Source: Janthinobacterium psychrotolerans (GTDB lineage Bacteria; Pseudomonadota; Gammaproteobacteria; Burkholderiales; Burkholderiaceae_D). From it: 64,000 nucleotides of DNA. A program made the position numbers and the translations under genes. The stretch covers positions 248,001-312,000 of the forward strand of contig NZ_LOCQ01000062.1 in NCBI RefSeq assembly GCF_001677885.1. Reading direction: 5' to 3'. The notes beneath the pieces are model-generated. The model searched no databases and was not told the origin of the DNA. It worked only from the letters and a program-made list of their open reading frames with translations. Shown here piece after piece: positions 1 through 8,570 of the stretch. Positions within the stretch are counted from its first letter, which is position 1. Every line of letters begins with the position of its first letter.

Positions 1-1
1 G

Positions 2-1258
2 GCGGGCGACGCCAAGGCGTCCGCCGTTGCCGGCCGCGCCATGGGCGCGCTGCTGCAGCTGAAAGACGCGATGGTGTTTACGTTTGCGCCACCGGCGGTG
101 CTGGAACTGGGTAACGCCACCGGTTTCGACATGCAGCTGCAGGACACCGGCGGCGTCGGGCATGACGCCCTGATGGCGGCGCGTAACCAGCTGCTGGGCA
201 TGGCCGCGCAAAACCCGGTCATGGTCGGCGTGCGTCCGAACGGCCAGGAAGACACGCCGCAGTACAAGATCGACATCGACCAGCAGAAAGCCACCTCGCT
301 GGGCCTGAAGATCGACGAAATCAACCGCGTGCTGTCCGTCGGCTGGGGTAGTGCGTATGTGAATGACTTCATCGACCGCGGCCGCGTGAAGAAGGTCTAC
401 ATGCAGGGCGAAGCCAGTTCGCGCATGGTGCCGGAAGACCTGAGCAAGTGGTACGTGCGCAATAGCGCCGGCGAAATGGTGCCGTTCTCGGCCTTTGCCA
501 CCGGCAAGTGGATCTACGCTTCGCCACGCCTGGAGCGCTACAACGGCTTGCCATCGATGGAAATCCTCGGCACGCCGGCGCCTGGCCAAAGCACGGGCGC
601 GGCCATGAATGCGATGGAAGAAATGGTCGCCAAGCTGCCGCCTGGCATCGGCCTGTCGTGGACCGGCACCTCGCTCGAAGAGCGCGAGTCCGGTTCGCAG
701 ACGCCGCAGCTGTACGCCATTTCGCTGCTGATCGTGTTCCTGTGCCTGGCCGCGCTGTATGAAAGCTGGTCGATTCCGTTCTCGGTGCTGCTGGTCGTGC
801 CGCTGGGCGTGATCGGTACCGTGCTCGGCACCTGGCTGTTCGGCCTGTCGAACGATGTCTACTTCCAGGTGGGCTTGCTGACCGTGGTGGGCCTGTCGGC
901 GAAGAACGCGATTCTGATCGTCGAGTTTGCGAAGGAAATGCAGGAATCGGGCATGTCGCTGCTGGACGCGACCTTGCATGCGGTGCGCCTGCGCCTGCGT
1001 CCTATTCTGATGACCTCGATCGCTTTCGGCCTGGGCGTGCTGCCACTGGCCATTTCCAGCGGCGCCGGTTCGGGCAGCCAGAACGCCATCGGTATCGGCG
1101 TGCTGGGCGGGATGCTGACAGCCACCTTCCTCGGTATCTTCTTCGTGCCGGTGTTCTTCGTGCTGGTGCGCGGCTTCTTCTCGAAGTCCGATGACAAGCA
1201 AGGTACGCCAGCGACGCCTGGTGCGCCAGCCGTCACGCTTTCCAAGGATGCACATTAA
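2..1258 (+). CDS. RND multidrug efflux permease (AcrB/MexB type), C-terminal part
   Basis: Inner-membrane proton/drug antiporter subunit of a tripartite efflux pump. The window starts inside the gene; the open frame runs from base 2, and only about the last 418 of roughly 1050 residues are present. Visible family landmarks are [16 protein letters not shown] and [12 protein letters not shown] in the porter domain, [11 protein letters not shown], then the membrane half beginning at [20 protein letters not shown], the helix region [17 protein letters not shown] and [10 protein letters not shown]-like [14 protein letters not shown]. The stop lies 1 base before the ATG of the outer-membrane factor gene, so the two are one operon. 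Substrate range cannot be read from the sequence; hydrophobic/amphiphilic efflux is the family norm. Confidence 0.95.
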   Translation, partial: AGDAKASAVAGRAMGALLQLKDAMVFTFAPPAVLELGNATGFDMQLQDTGGVGHDALMAARNQLLGMAAQNPVMVGVRPNGQEDTPQYKIDIDQQKATSLGLKIDEINRVLSVGWGSAYVNDFIDRGRVKKVYMQGEASSRMVPEDLSKWYVRNSAGEMVPFSAFATGKWIYASPRLERYNGLPSMEILGTPAPGQSTGAAMNAMEEMVAKLPPGIGLSWTGTSLEERESGSQTPQLYAISLLIVFLCLAALYESWSIPFSVLLVVPLGVIGTVLGTWLFGLSNDVYFQVGLLTVVGLSAKNAILIVEFAKEMQESGMSLLDATLHAVRLRLRPILMTSIAFGLGVLPLAISSGAGSGSQNAIGIGVLGGMLTATFLGIFFVPVFFVLVRGFFSKSDDKQGTPATPGAPAVTLSKDAH

Positions 1259-1259
1259 T

Positions 1260-2705
1260 ATGAAAAAAACGCTACTTTCCATGGCGGCGCTGGCCTTGCT
1301 GGCCGGCTGCAGCCTGGCTCCCACCTACGAGCGTCCAGCCGCGCCGTCCCCAAGCGCCTGGCCGAGCGGCCCGTCGTACAAGGCCGACGCGCCAGCCGGC
1401 GCCACGGCGGTGTCCGACATCGCCTGGCGCGATTTCTTTGCCGACGCGCGCCTGCGCCAGGTGATCGAACTGGCGCTGGCCAACAACCGTGATTTGCGCG
1501 TGTCGATCCTGAACATCGAAAAAGCCCGCGCCACCTACGGCATCGAACGCGCTGCCCTGATACCGACCCTGTCGGCCTCGGGCGGCCAGACGGCCACGCG
1601 CATTCCGAAAAACCAGAGCGCCAACGGCGACGCGTCGATCACGCGCCAGTACACGGCCAACCTTGGCGTGTCGGCCTACGAGCTGGACTTTTTCGGCCGC
1701 GTGCGCAGCCTGTCCGACAGCGCGCTGGAACAATACCTGGGTACCGAAGAAGCCCGCCGCGCCCAGCAGATCACGCTGGTGTCCGAAGTGGCCAGCAGCT
1801 ACCTGAACCTGGTGGCCGACCAGCAGCGCCTGCGCGTGGCGCAGGACACCCTGCGCAGCCAGCAGGCCAGCTATACCCTGGCCGAGCGCCGCTTCAGCGC
1901 CGGCGCCACCTCGGGCCTGGACAAGTACAACGCCCAGACCAGCGTGGAGCTGGCCCGTTCCGACGTGGCCGTCTACACCAGCCAGGTCGCGCTCGACCAG
2001 AACGCTTTGACCCTCCTGGTCGGCAGCGGCGTGCCAGCCGAACTGATGCCGCAAGCCGAATTCGGCGCGGTGGCCACCCTGGCCGATGTGCCCGCCGGCG
2101 TGCCGTCGGAGGTGCTGCAACGCCGTCCCGACGTGCTGGTGGCCGAGCGCACTTTGCGCGCCGCCAACGCCAATATCGGCGCGGCGCGCGCCGCCTTCTT
2201 CCCGCGCATTTCGTTGACCGCCACCGCCGGTTCGGCCAGCAGCAGCCTGTCCGGCCTGTTCAAGGCCGGCAGCGGCGCCTGGAGTTTCCTTCCGCAGATC
2301 AGCCTGCCGATTTTCGATGGTGGCGTGAACCGCGCCAACCTCGATATCGCCAAGGTCAATCGCGAGATCTCGGTGGCGCAATACGAAAAGGCGATCCAGG
2401 TCGCCTTCCGTGAAGTGTCCGACGCGCTGGCCCAGCGCGGCACCATCGACGAGCGCCTGCAGTCGCAGGAAGCGCTGGTCGAGGCGTCGACGAAGAGCTA
2501 CACCATCCAGGACGCGCGCTACAAGCAGGGCGCGGAAACCTACCTGAACGCCCTGATCGCCCAGCGCGCGCTGTACACCGCGCAGCAAAGCCTGATCACG
2601 GCGCGCCTGGCCAAATCGACCAACCTGGTGACCTTGTACAAGGTGCTGGGCGGCGGTTGGCAGCCTGAGCAAACAGCCGTCGCAGCGGCTGGCGCTGCCC
2701 AGTAA
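1260..2705 (+). CDS. Outer-membrane factor lipoprotein of the RND pump (OprM/NodT family)
   Basis: TolC-like outer-membrane channel, 481 residues, exporting what the upstream permease collects. A lipoprotein signal with lipobox LLAGC (Cys near residue 17) follows the start; the mature protein begins SLAPTYERP as in OprM. Typical repeats of the family are seen (YELDFFGRVRSLSDSAL, and LPQISLPIFDGGVNRANLDI). An in-frame ATG at 1248 overlaps the permease end; the ATG at 1260 is preferred because it gives the standard short signal peptide. A hairpin at about 2721-2752 separates it from the regulator gene. Confidence 0.95.
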   Translation: MKKTLLSMAALALLAGCSLAPTYERPAAPSPSAWPSGPSYKADAPAGATAVSDIAWRDFFADARLRQVIELALANNRDLRVSILNIEKARATYGIERAALIPTLSASGGQTATRIPKNQSANGDASITRQYTANLGVSAYELDFFGRVRSLSDSALEQYLGTEEARRAQQITLVSEVASSYLNLVADQQRLRVAQDTLRSQQASYTLAERRFSAGATSGLDKYNAQTSVELARSDVAVYTSQVALDQNALTLLVGSGVPAELMPQAEFGAVATLADVPAGVPSEVLQRRPDVLVAERTLRAANANIGAARAAFFPRISLTATAGSASSSLSGLFKAGSGAWSFLPQISLPIFDGGVNRANLDIAKVNREISVAQYEKAIQVAFREVSDALAQRGTIDERLQSQEALVEASTKSYTIQDARYKQGAETYLNALIAQRALYTAQQSLITARLAKSTNLVTLYKVLGGGWQPEQTAVAAAGAAQ

Positions 2706-2768
2706 TCACGGGCACGCCGACGCCGGCCTTGTCCGCAAGGGCAGGGCCGGCGCGCAACGGGAAAAAAC

Positions 2769-3380
2769 ATGAATCAAGAGAAAAAACATCCGAGCCTGGA
2801 GCGGGCCAACAGCCGCCGCAAACAGGTGCTGGATGCGGCCGCCTGCTGTTTCAGCCGGCACGGCTTTCACGGCGCCAGCATGGCGGAAATTTCGAAGACC
2901 GCCGGCATGAGCGCCGGCCATATCTACAACTACTTCGACAGCAAGGACGCCATCATCGCCGCCTTTGTCGAGCAGAACATGGAGCGCGTGTCGAACATCA
3001 TGCACGACCTGGCGCAGAGCGACGATCCGCTGCAGGCGATGATCGACGACGTCGAGAAACGGGTGCAGGAATGCCTGGACCCGTCAATCTGGGCGGTGCC
3101 GCTCGAGATCCACTCGGAAGCATCGCGCAACCCGAAGATCGCCGCCACCATGCAGGCGGCCGACCAGCGCTCGCGCGGCCAGCTGTTCGCCATCGTCACG
3201 GCGGCCCGCGAAAAGCGCGGCCTGCCCGCCGGCGAAGACCTGGTGGAAGGGCGCATCAACGCCATGATCGCCATGTACCAGGGCCTGGCGGTGCGCCATG
3301 TGCACAACCCGGGCGTGCTGAACCCCGGCCTGGTCGACGGCGTACGCACGGCCATACGCGCGCTGATGCTGGGCGAATAA
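2769..3380 (+). CDS. TetR/AcrR-family repressor, probable efflux regulator
   Basis: 203-residue transcription factor. Residues about 17-63 form the TetR helix-turn-helix (VLDAAACCFSRHGFHGASMA ... HIYNYFDSKDAII); the rest is a variable ligand-binding domain. It lies 63 bases after the outer-membrane factor in the same direction, so by position it probably represses this pump operon and is released by a pump substrate. This is inference: AcrR, TtgR and MexR-like regulators are usually divergent from the pump, while here the gene is downstream. Confidence 0.9.
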   Translation: MNQEKKHPSLERANSRRKQVLDAAACCFSRHGFHGASMAEISKTAGMSAGHIYNYFDSKDAIIAAFVEQNMERVSNIMHDLAQSDDPLQAMIDDVEKRVQECLDPSIWAVPLEIHSEASRNPKIAATMQAADQRSRGQLFAIVTAAREKRGLPAGEDLVEGRINAMIAMYQGLAVRHVHNPGVLNPGLVDGVRTAIRALMLGE

Positions 3381-3453
3381 GAGGACGCTGGCGGGTTTTT
3401 GATCCCGGCAATGATTCGCATGGAAAGCATGGCAAAAACCCAAAAGCGTCTGC

Positions 3454-3459
3454 TATAAT
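3454..3459 (+). promoter_or_regulatory. -10 box of the tRNA-Pro promoter
   Basis: A perfect TATAAT lies 11 bases before the first base of tRNA-Pro. The -35 region is weak (TGGCAA at about 3430-3435, 18-base spacer). A consensus -10 at this distance is typical of a single tRNA transcription unit. Confidence 0.75.
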
Positions 3460-3470
3460 CTTTACCTCGT

Positions 3471-3547
3471 CGGGGCGTAGCGCAGCCTGGTAGCGTACGT
3501 GCATGGGGTGCACGGGGTCAGAGGTTCGAATCCTCTCGTCCCGACCA
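3471..3547 (+). tRNA. tRNA-Pro (anticodon GGG)
   Basis: 77 bases including encoded CCA. The acceptor stem CGGGGCG pairs with CGTCCCG (one G-U), D-arm GCGC..GCGT, anticodon stem CGTGC/GCACG with loop ATGGGGT placing anticodon GGG at 3505-3507, T-arm AGAGG/CCTCT around TTCGAAT. First base C1 and discriminator A are standard for bacterial tRNA-Pro. It reads CCC/CCU codons. Confidence 0.97.
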
Positions 3548-3563
3548 ATAGATTCAAGGACTT

Positions 3564-3590
3564 AGGCCAATCTTCGGATTGGCCTTTTTC
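3564..3590 (+). terminator. Intrinsic terminator of tRNA-Pro
   Basis: Stem AGGCCAATC / GATTGGCCT with a TTCG tetraloop, followed by TTTTTC. It starts 17 bases after the tRNA CCA end, closing a single-gene unit. Downstream, 3591-3849 shows no convincing gene. Confidence 0.93.
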
Positions 3591-3849
3591 ATGGGCGCGA
3601 TGTTTGCCCCTACAAGTCAGCGGCCTCACATTACTCCTTGTGAAACCACTTGAAACGCTGACTTTCGCCCTTGCTGTCGGCGACGCATTTTTGCTGCCAG
3701 GCGGCCACTTGCTGAGCTTGCCGCAGGTGCTGCGTTTCGGATCAGCAAATATGCGGGTGCGGCTTGGCTCGCCAGGTGGTGGCTAGTGGTGCGAGCTGGA
3801 TTAATCATCATGCTATATGCTTACCTTTTACCATCACTGGAGATTGACT

Positions 3850-4050
3850 ATGACCGTAGAACCATGGGATTCGGACGTCGAGCTTGAGGTTCAAGAAAGG
3901 GCTCGCGAAATCGAAGCAGTTGGCGGCGCCTTGCTTAACAATGCGCGGACGTTGGTGGGCATTCATTTCGACAGCGCGTTTCAAAATGATCCCGCTGTGA
4001 TCGCTGCGGTTTTCCAGGGCCTGGTTGCATTGCATGGGCCCATAAAGTAA
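3850..4050 (+). CDS. Small hypothetical protein, 66 residues
   Basis: Not recognised. A clear ribosome binding site GGAG stands 7 bases before the ATG at 3850, which decides the start over the upstream in-frame codons. The product begins MTVEPWDSDVELEVQERARE, is acidic in its first half and has no signal peptide or membrane segment; an amphipathic helix-loop-helix is likely. Base composition is lower in GC than neighbouring genes, and it sits beside a decayed methyltransferase and a miniature transposon, so it may be part of an acquired, decaying patch. Confidence 0.6.
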   Translation: MTVEPWDSDVELEVQERAREIEAVGGALLNNARTLVGIHFDSAFQNDPAVIAAVFQGLVALHGPIK

Positions 4051-4073
4051 TTTTTCAATAGGTGGGGTGCCCA

Positions 4074-4288
4074 TCACGCCACCTTTGCGATCTGGCGTTC
4101 ATGCGCGAAGTTGGCGAGGATCAGGGCCTTGGCCAGCCCCGGGCAGCATCGCCGCGATGATGTAACCGTCGGGGAAGCCCTGGGCTCGGAACAGTTCGCG
4201 CGGCTGCAGCATGCGCAGGCAGATGTCGACGATCTGTAATTCCTGCCCCTGGCGAACTTCATGCATCTGCGCAGCGGCACGGACAAGC
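4074..4288 (-). pseudogene. C-terminal remnant of a DNA (cytosine-5) methyltransferase
   Basis: Reading the minus strand gives, in one frame, the family-typical segment IVDICLRMLQPRELFRAQGF followed by PDGYIIAAMLPG, and then, after a shift of frame near 4137, LAKALILANFAHERQIAKVA and a stop. Dcm-like enzymes carry these two pieces at the C-terminus, normally separated by about 25-35 residues including a CGNSVCP-like motif, which is missing. So this is a fragment with an internal deletion plus frameshift. The 5' side is cut off by the miniature element at 4300. Catalytic PCQ and ENV motifs are absent. Interpretation rests on recognised wording, not on a search. Confidence 0.7.
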
Positions 4289-4299
4289 GCCCTGCGGGG

Positions 4300-4563
4300 T
4301 AATGCCGTTCAGTTAAGCTGTCTGATGCGTTGAATGCGTAAGGCCTGAAAACGTAGAAACGGCGGGCCGGAGACGCGAGTCCGAGAAAATGCCGATGGCG
4401 GCGTTGCAGCTCCTGGCCGACCATGCGTACTGTCTTCGTCGCTGCGCCTTGCCCTCGACATTTTTCGGACCCGCTTGGCCCGGTGGGCCTGTGCTGGAGA
4501 CCGAGGCCTCAATCCGTTTTGCGAGTTTCCTGACAGCGTAGGCGAGCTAACTGAACGGCATTG
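4300..4563. mobile_element. 264-bp IS4-type miniature element (MITE) with 11-bp target duplication
   Basis: The left end reads TAATGCCGTTCAGTTAAG and the right end, in reverse complement, CAATGCCGTTCAGTTAG: 15-16 matching terminal bases. The left end closely resembles the start of the IS4 inverted repeat (TAATGCCGATCAGTTAAG). The element is bounded by the direct repeat GCCCTGCGGGG at 4289-4299 and 4564-4574, matching the 10-13 bp duplications of the IS4 family. There is no transposase frame inside; the centre is one copy of the 141-bp dispersed repeat. Joining the flanks across one copy of the duplication restores a hairpin AAGCGCCC..GGGGTGCTT followed by TTTAT, so it appears to have inserted in an intrinsic terminator. 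Confidence 0.85.
4357..4497 (+). repeat. Dispersed 141-bp repeat, copy 1
   Basis: From AACGGCGGGCCGGAGACGCG to GTGCTGG this matches 57017-57158 in the same orientation with roughly 85-90% identity by eye. It lies inside the IS4-type miniature element here, but the second copy lacks the IS4 ends, so the repeat moves or is maintained independently. It has open frames on the minus strand in both copies, which are unlikely to be genes. Confidence 0.85.
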
Positions 4564-4658
4564 GCCCTGCGGGGTGCTTTTTATTGGGCGGGCGCTTACG
4601 GCAAGTAGGCCAACGCGCACTTCTTCGAGCTGCCCGCAAGCCATCGGCCGTCCCGTCA

Positions 4659-4664
4659 TATAAT
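4659..4664 (+). promoter_or_regulatory. Possible -10 box before the hybrid kinase gene
   Basis: TATAAT immediately abuts an ATG at 4665. If it is used, transcription would start near 4671, making the ATG at 4665 unusable and favouring the GTG at 4719 as the kinase start. No good -35 element is visible. Confidence 0.4.
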
Positions 4665-4718
4665 ATGGCAGCGAATTCTTGCGCCCACCCGATCCATTTT
4701 CTGCCCGGTACAACCTCC

Positions 4719-7700
4719 GTGACCCAGTCCTCTCTCTTGCCCGCCACGCCCCCGTTAAACCACGACCTCAACTGGCTTTCCGGCGGTGGCGAGATGGGGG
4801 CGCTGATCCGCACCATGGACTGGTCAAAAACCTCGCTGGGGCCGCTGGAAAGCTGGCCGCAAAGCCTGCGCACGTCCGTCAGCCTGTGCCTGTCGTCGAC
4901 CTTTCCCATCCTGGTGGCGTGGGGGCCGCAGGACGTGCAGATCTATAACGATGCGTACCGTCCGATCTGCGGCGCCAAGCATCCCGAATCGATGGGCGAG
5001 CCGTTCAAGGTGTGCTGGGCCACCGCCTTGCCGGTGGTCGGCGATGCGTTCGACCGCGCGCATGAAGGCGAGGGCGCGTATATCCGCGACCAGCGCATGT
5101 TCCTCGACCGCTATGGCTACCTGGAAGAAGCCTTCATGACGTTCTCGTTTTCGTCGATCCGCGACGAGTCGGGCAAGGTCGGCGGCGTATTCCACCCGAT
5201 TACCGAGTCGACCGGGCAGGTGCTCAATGCGCGGCGCACGCAGGGCCTGCGCGACCTGAGCGCGGCGATCGGCACGGCGCGCGCGATACCCGAAGTGGGT
5301 GCGCAGATGGCCAGCCAGTACGACAGCCTGGCGCTCGATGTGCCTTTTTTGCTGTTCTACCAGATCGACGCCGACAGCGGCCAGGTGCTGCTGCGCGCTA
5401 GCGCCGGCCTGCCGGTGGACAGTGCGCTGGCGCCCTCCAGTGCCGCCTTGGACGACGCCGTCTGGCCGTTTGCCGCCACCGCCCGGGCCGGCGTGATGCA
5501 GCAGGTCGACGGCCTGGAGGCGCGCTTCGGCCTGGCCGCTTGCGGTCCCTACCAGGAGCTGCCGCGCAGCGCCATGGTGCTGCCGCTGGCCTTGCCGGGC
5601 CAGGCGGCGCTGTTCGGTTTCCTGGTGGCCGGCGCCAGCGCCTGCCGCGCGCTGGACGATGATTACTTCAACTTTTATGCGCTGCTCGGCGGCGCCGTCA
5701 ACACCGCCGTCGGTAATGTGCTGGCGTATGAACGCGAGCAGCGCCGCGCCGAGGAGCTGGCCGAGATCGACCGCTCCAAGACGGCCTTCTTTTCCAATGT
5801 ATCGCATGAATTTCGCACGCCGCTGACCCTGATCCTGGGGCCGCTGGCCGAGTCGCTGGCCGACACGCGCCATCAGCTCGATCCGGTACAGCGCCAGCGC
5901 ATCGAGGTCACGCACCGCAATTCGCTGCGCCTGTTAAAGCTGGTCAACTCCCTGCTCGACTTTTCGCGCATCGAGGCTGGCCGGGTGATGGCGACCTATG
6001 TGGCGTCCGACCTGCGCCAGGTGACCCTGGAGCTGGCCGGCGTGTTCGAGTCGGCGATGGAAAAGGGCGGCCTGGCCTACACGGTTCACTTGCAGGACCT
6101 GGGCGAGCCGGTGTACATCGACCGCGACATGTGGGAAAAGATCGTCTTCAACCTGCTGTCGAACGCCTTCAAGTTCACCTTGCAGGGCGAAGTGGCGGTC
6201 ACCTTGCGCCGCCACGACGGCATGGCGCGCCTGTCGGTGTGCGATACCGGCAGCGGCATTCCCGCGCATGAACTGCCGCGCATGTTCGAGCGTTTTCACC
6301 GCATCGAGGGCGCGCCGGGACGCACCTATGAGGGTACCGGCATCGGCCTGGCACTGATCCAGGAACTGGTGCGCCTGCATGGCGGCACGATCGCCGTGCA
6401 CAGTGTGGAAGGCGAGGGCACGCGCTTCGATGTCGACCTGCCGTTCGGCAGCGAACACCTGCCGGCCGAACGCCTGGCGCGCCACTTCGATGACGCCAAT
6501 ACGCAGCAGGGCGCCTCGTTTGTCGAGGAAGCCCTGCGCTGGCTGCCCGATGCCGCCGATCCGGCGCCCGCAGCCGCAGCCGCATCGGCTGCCTCGCCAG
6601 TCGTTGCCACGGCGCGCGCGCGGCCACGCATCGTGGTGGCCGACGACAACAACGACATGCGCGCCTATATCAAGTCGCTGCTGGGCGCCTATGCCGACGT
6701 GACGGCCTGCGCCGATGGCGAGGCGGCGTTCGAGCTGCTGCTGGCCGACCCGCCCGACCTGCTGGTGAGCGACGTGATGATGCCCAAACTCGATGGATTC
6801 GGCCTGATCGCCCGGCTGCGCGCCACCGAGTCGCTGCGCCACCTGCCGGTGATGCTGCTGTCGGCGCGCGCCGGCGAGGAAGCCAAGGTCGAAGGCTTGC
6901 GCGCCGGCGCCGACGATTATCTGGTCAAGCCGTTTGCCGCCAGCGAACTGCAGGCGAGGGTAGAGCGCCAGCTCGGCCTGGCGCGCGAGCGCCGCCAGCA
7001 AAGCCGGGAAGCGCTCAAGCAGGAAGCGTATTTCCGCACCCTCATCGATGCGTCGCCGGTGATGCTGTGGACCACCGACGTGAGCGGCAGCTGCACTTAC
7101 CTGAGCCAGCGCTGGTCCGACTTTACCGGGCGCCGCCAGGCGCAGGACCTGGGCTTTGGCTGGCTGGAAAACCTGCACGCGGACGATATGGCGCGCACGC
7201 GCGAGCAGTTCCTGGCCGCCAATGCCAGCCACGCGCCGTTTTCGTTCGACTACCGGCTGCGCCGCCAGGATGGCCAGTACCGCTGGGCGATCGATATCGG
7301 CATGCCGCGGTTTGACGACAGCGGCCAGCCGGCCGGCTATGTCGGCACGGTGATCGACGTGCATGAACTCAAGCTGCTGCAGGAGCGCGCCGAAGCGCTG
7401 GCGGGCGAGCTGGGCTTGAAGAACCGCATGCAGAGCGAATTTTTGGTCACCCTGGCGCACGAGCTGCGCAACCCGCTGGCGCCAATACGCACGGGCCTGG
7501 AGCTGATGCGCGCCGGCGCACCGGCCGGTACCCACCACGATATCCGCGGCATGATGGAACGCCAGGTCAATCACATGGTGCACCTGGTTGACGATTTGCT
7601 GGACATGGCGCGCCTGACCAGCGGCAAGCTGAACCTCAAGCGCGAGGCGGTGACGCTCGATGTGGTGGTCACCCAGGCGATCGAGATCAGCATGCCGCTG

Positions 7701-8549
7701 GTGACCGCAGGCGGACATCAGCTCGATGTCAAACTGCCGCCCGGCGGCGTGGCGCTGCATGTGGACCGGCACCGGATTGCGCAGGTGCTCAGCAACCTGG
7801 TCAACAATGCCGCGAAATATACGCCGCAAGGCGGCGCCATCACTGTCGCCGCGCGCATCGATGCGGTGGCGAAGCAGGTGGTGATCGATGTGCGGGACAA
7901 CGGCGTGGGCATCGCCGCCGACGTGCTGGCCACCGTGTTCGACCTGTATGCGCAGGCGCCCGGCAGCGAAGGCATGTCGCAGGGCGGCCTGGGGGTGGGC
8001 CTGAGCCTGGCGCAGCGGCTGGTGCAGCTGCATGGCGGCCAGGTGGAAGCGGCCAGCGCCGGCATCGGTCACGGCAGCCGCTTTACCGTGCGCCTGCCCT
8101 TGTTCGATGGCGATCAGTTGCCCGAGGCGGTGGCGCAAACAGCTGCGCCAGCAGCATCGGCGCCCGCGTCCGCGACCGCGATGCAGGTGCTGCTGGTCGA
8201 CGACAATGTCGATGCGGCCGAAACCCTGAGCGCGCTGCTCGAGTTCAGCGGCTACGAGGTGATGGTGGCCCATGACGGCGCCAGCGCGCTGGAACTGGCG
8301 GCGCAGTCACCGGTGCCGCTGGTGCTGCTCGATATCGGCCTGCCCGACATGGATGGCTATGCGGTGGCGGTGGCCATGCGCAAGATGGACGGCATGCAGC
8401 AGGCGACCCTGATCGCGCTGACCGGCTGGGGCAGCGAGCAGGACCGCCTGCGCTCGCAGCAGGCCGGCTTTGACCTGCACCTGACCAAGCCGGTCGACTT
8501 CGCGGCCCTGCAAACGACCCTGGCGCAGGTGGCGGCCAGGCAGCCCTAA
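4719..8549 (+). CDS. Dual hybrid sensor histidine kinase / response regulator
   Basis: A 1276-residue cytoplasmic signalling protein with two complete kinase-receiver modules. Order: PAS-like N-terminus (LSGGGEMGALIRTMDWSKTS), a GAF-like region at about 180-330, HisKA with NVSHEFRTPL (His363), HATPase (GTGIGLAL), receiver with SDVMMPKLDG (Asp685), PAS at about 770-890, second HisKA with TLAHELRNPL (His914), HATPase, and a last receiver LLDIGLPDMDG (Asp1205). No membrane segment is seen, so the input is probably soluble. GTG 4719 is chosen because homologous proteins begin just before the LSGGGEMG segment; ATG 4665 and 4584 are in-frame alternatives. No partner regulator is adjacent. Confidence 0.88.
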   Translation: MTQSSLLPATPPLNHDLNWLSGGGEMGALIRTMDWSKTSLGPLESWPQSLRTSVSLCLSSTFPILVAWGPQDVQIYNDAYRPICGAKHPESMGEPFKVCWATALPVVGDAFDRAHEGEGAYIRDQRMFLDRYGYLEEAFMTFSFSSIRDESGKVGGVFHPITESTGQVLNARRTQGLRDLSAAIGTARAIPEVGAQMASQYDSLALDVPFLLFYQIDADSGQVLLRASAGLPVDSALAPSSAALDDAVWPFAATARAGVMQQVDGLEARFGLAACGPYQELPRSAMVLPLALPGQAALFGFLVAGASACRALDDDYFNFYALLGGAVNTAVGNVLAYEREQRRAEELAEIDRSKTAFFSNVSHEFRTPLTLILGPLAESLADTRHQLDPVQRQRIEVTHRNSLRLLKLVNSLLDFSRIEAGRVMATYVASDLRQVTLELAGVFESAMEKGGLAYTVHLQDLGEPVYIDRDMWEKIVFNLLSNAFKFTLQGEVAVTLRRHDGMARLSVCDTGSGIPAHELPRMFERFHRIEGAPGRTYEGTGIGLALIQELVRLHGGTIAVHSVEGEGTRFDVDLPFGSEHLPAERLARHFDDANTQQGASFVEEALRWLPDAADPAPAAAAASAASPVVATARARPRIVVADDNNDMRAYIKSLLGAYADVTACADGEAAFELLLADPPDLLVSDVMMPKLDGFGLIARLRATESLRHLPVMLLSARAGEEAKVEGLRAGADDYLVKPFAASELQARVERQLGLARERRQQSREALKQEAYFRTLIDASPVMLWTTDVSGSCTYLSQRWSDFTGRRQAQDLGFGWLENLHADDMARTREQFLAANASHAPFSFDYRLRRQDGQYRWAIDIGMPRFDDSGQPAGYVGTVIDVHELKLLQERAEALAGELGLKNRMQSEFLVTLAHELRNPLAPIRTGLELMRAGAPAGTHHDIRGMMERQVNHMVHLVDDLLDMARLTSGKLNLKREAVTLDVVVTQAIEISMPLVTAGGHQLDVKLPPGGVALHVDRHRIAQVLSNLVNNAAKYTPQGGAITVAARIDAVAKQVVIDVRDNGVGIAADVLATVFDLYAQAPGSEGMSQGGLGVGLSLAQRLVQLHGGQVEAASAGIGHGSRFTVRLPLFDGDQLPEAVAQTAAPAASAPASATAMQVLLVDDNVDAAETLSALLEFSGYEVMVAHDGASALELAAQSPVPLVLLDIGLPDMDGYAVAVAMRKMDGMQQATLIALTGWGSEQDRLRSQQAGFDLHLTKPVDFAALQTTLAQVAARQP

Positions 8550-8570
8550 GCACATTGCGACGGATGCCCG

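Noticed and set aside
3499-3786. Open frame overlapping tRNA-Pro
   Set aside because: Starts inside the tRNA and crosses its terminator, so it would not be translated.
4309-4713. Minus-strand frame across the MITE
   Set aside because: Consists of the dispersed repeat and MITE ends; the same wording recurs opposite rlmD, so it is repeat-derived.
5934-8273. A 779-residue minus-strand frame inside the hybrid kinase gene
   Set aside because: Shadow of the kinase; no ribosome site and no recognisable domain.
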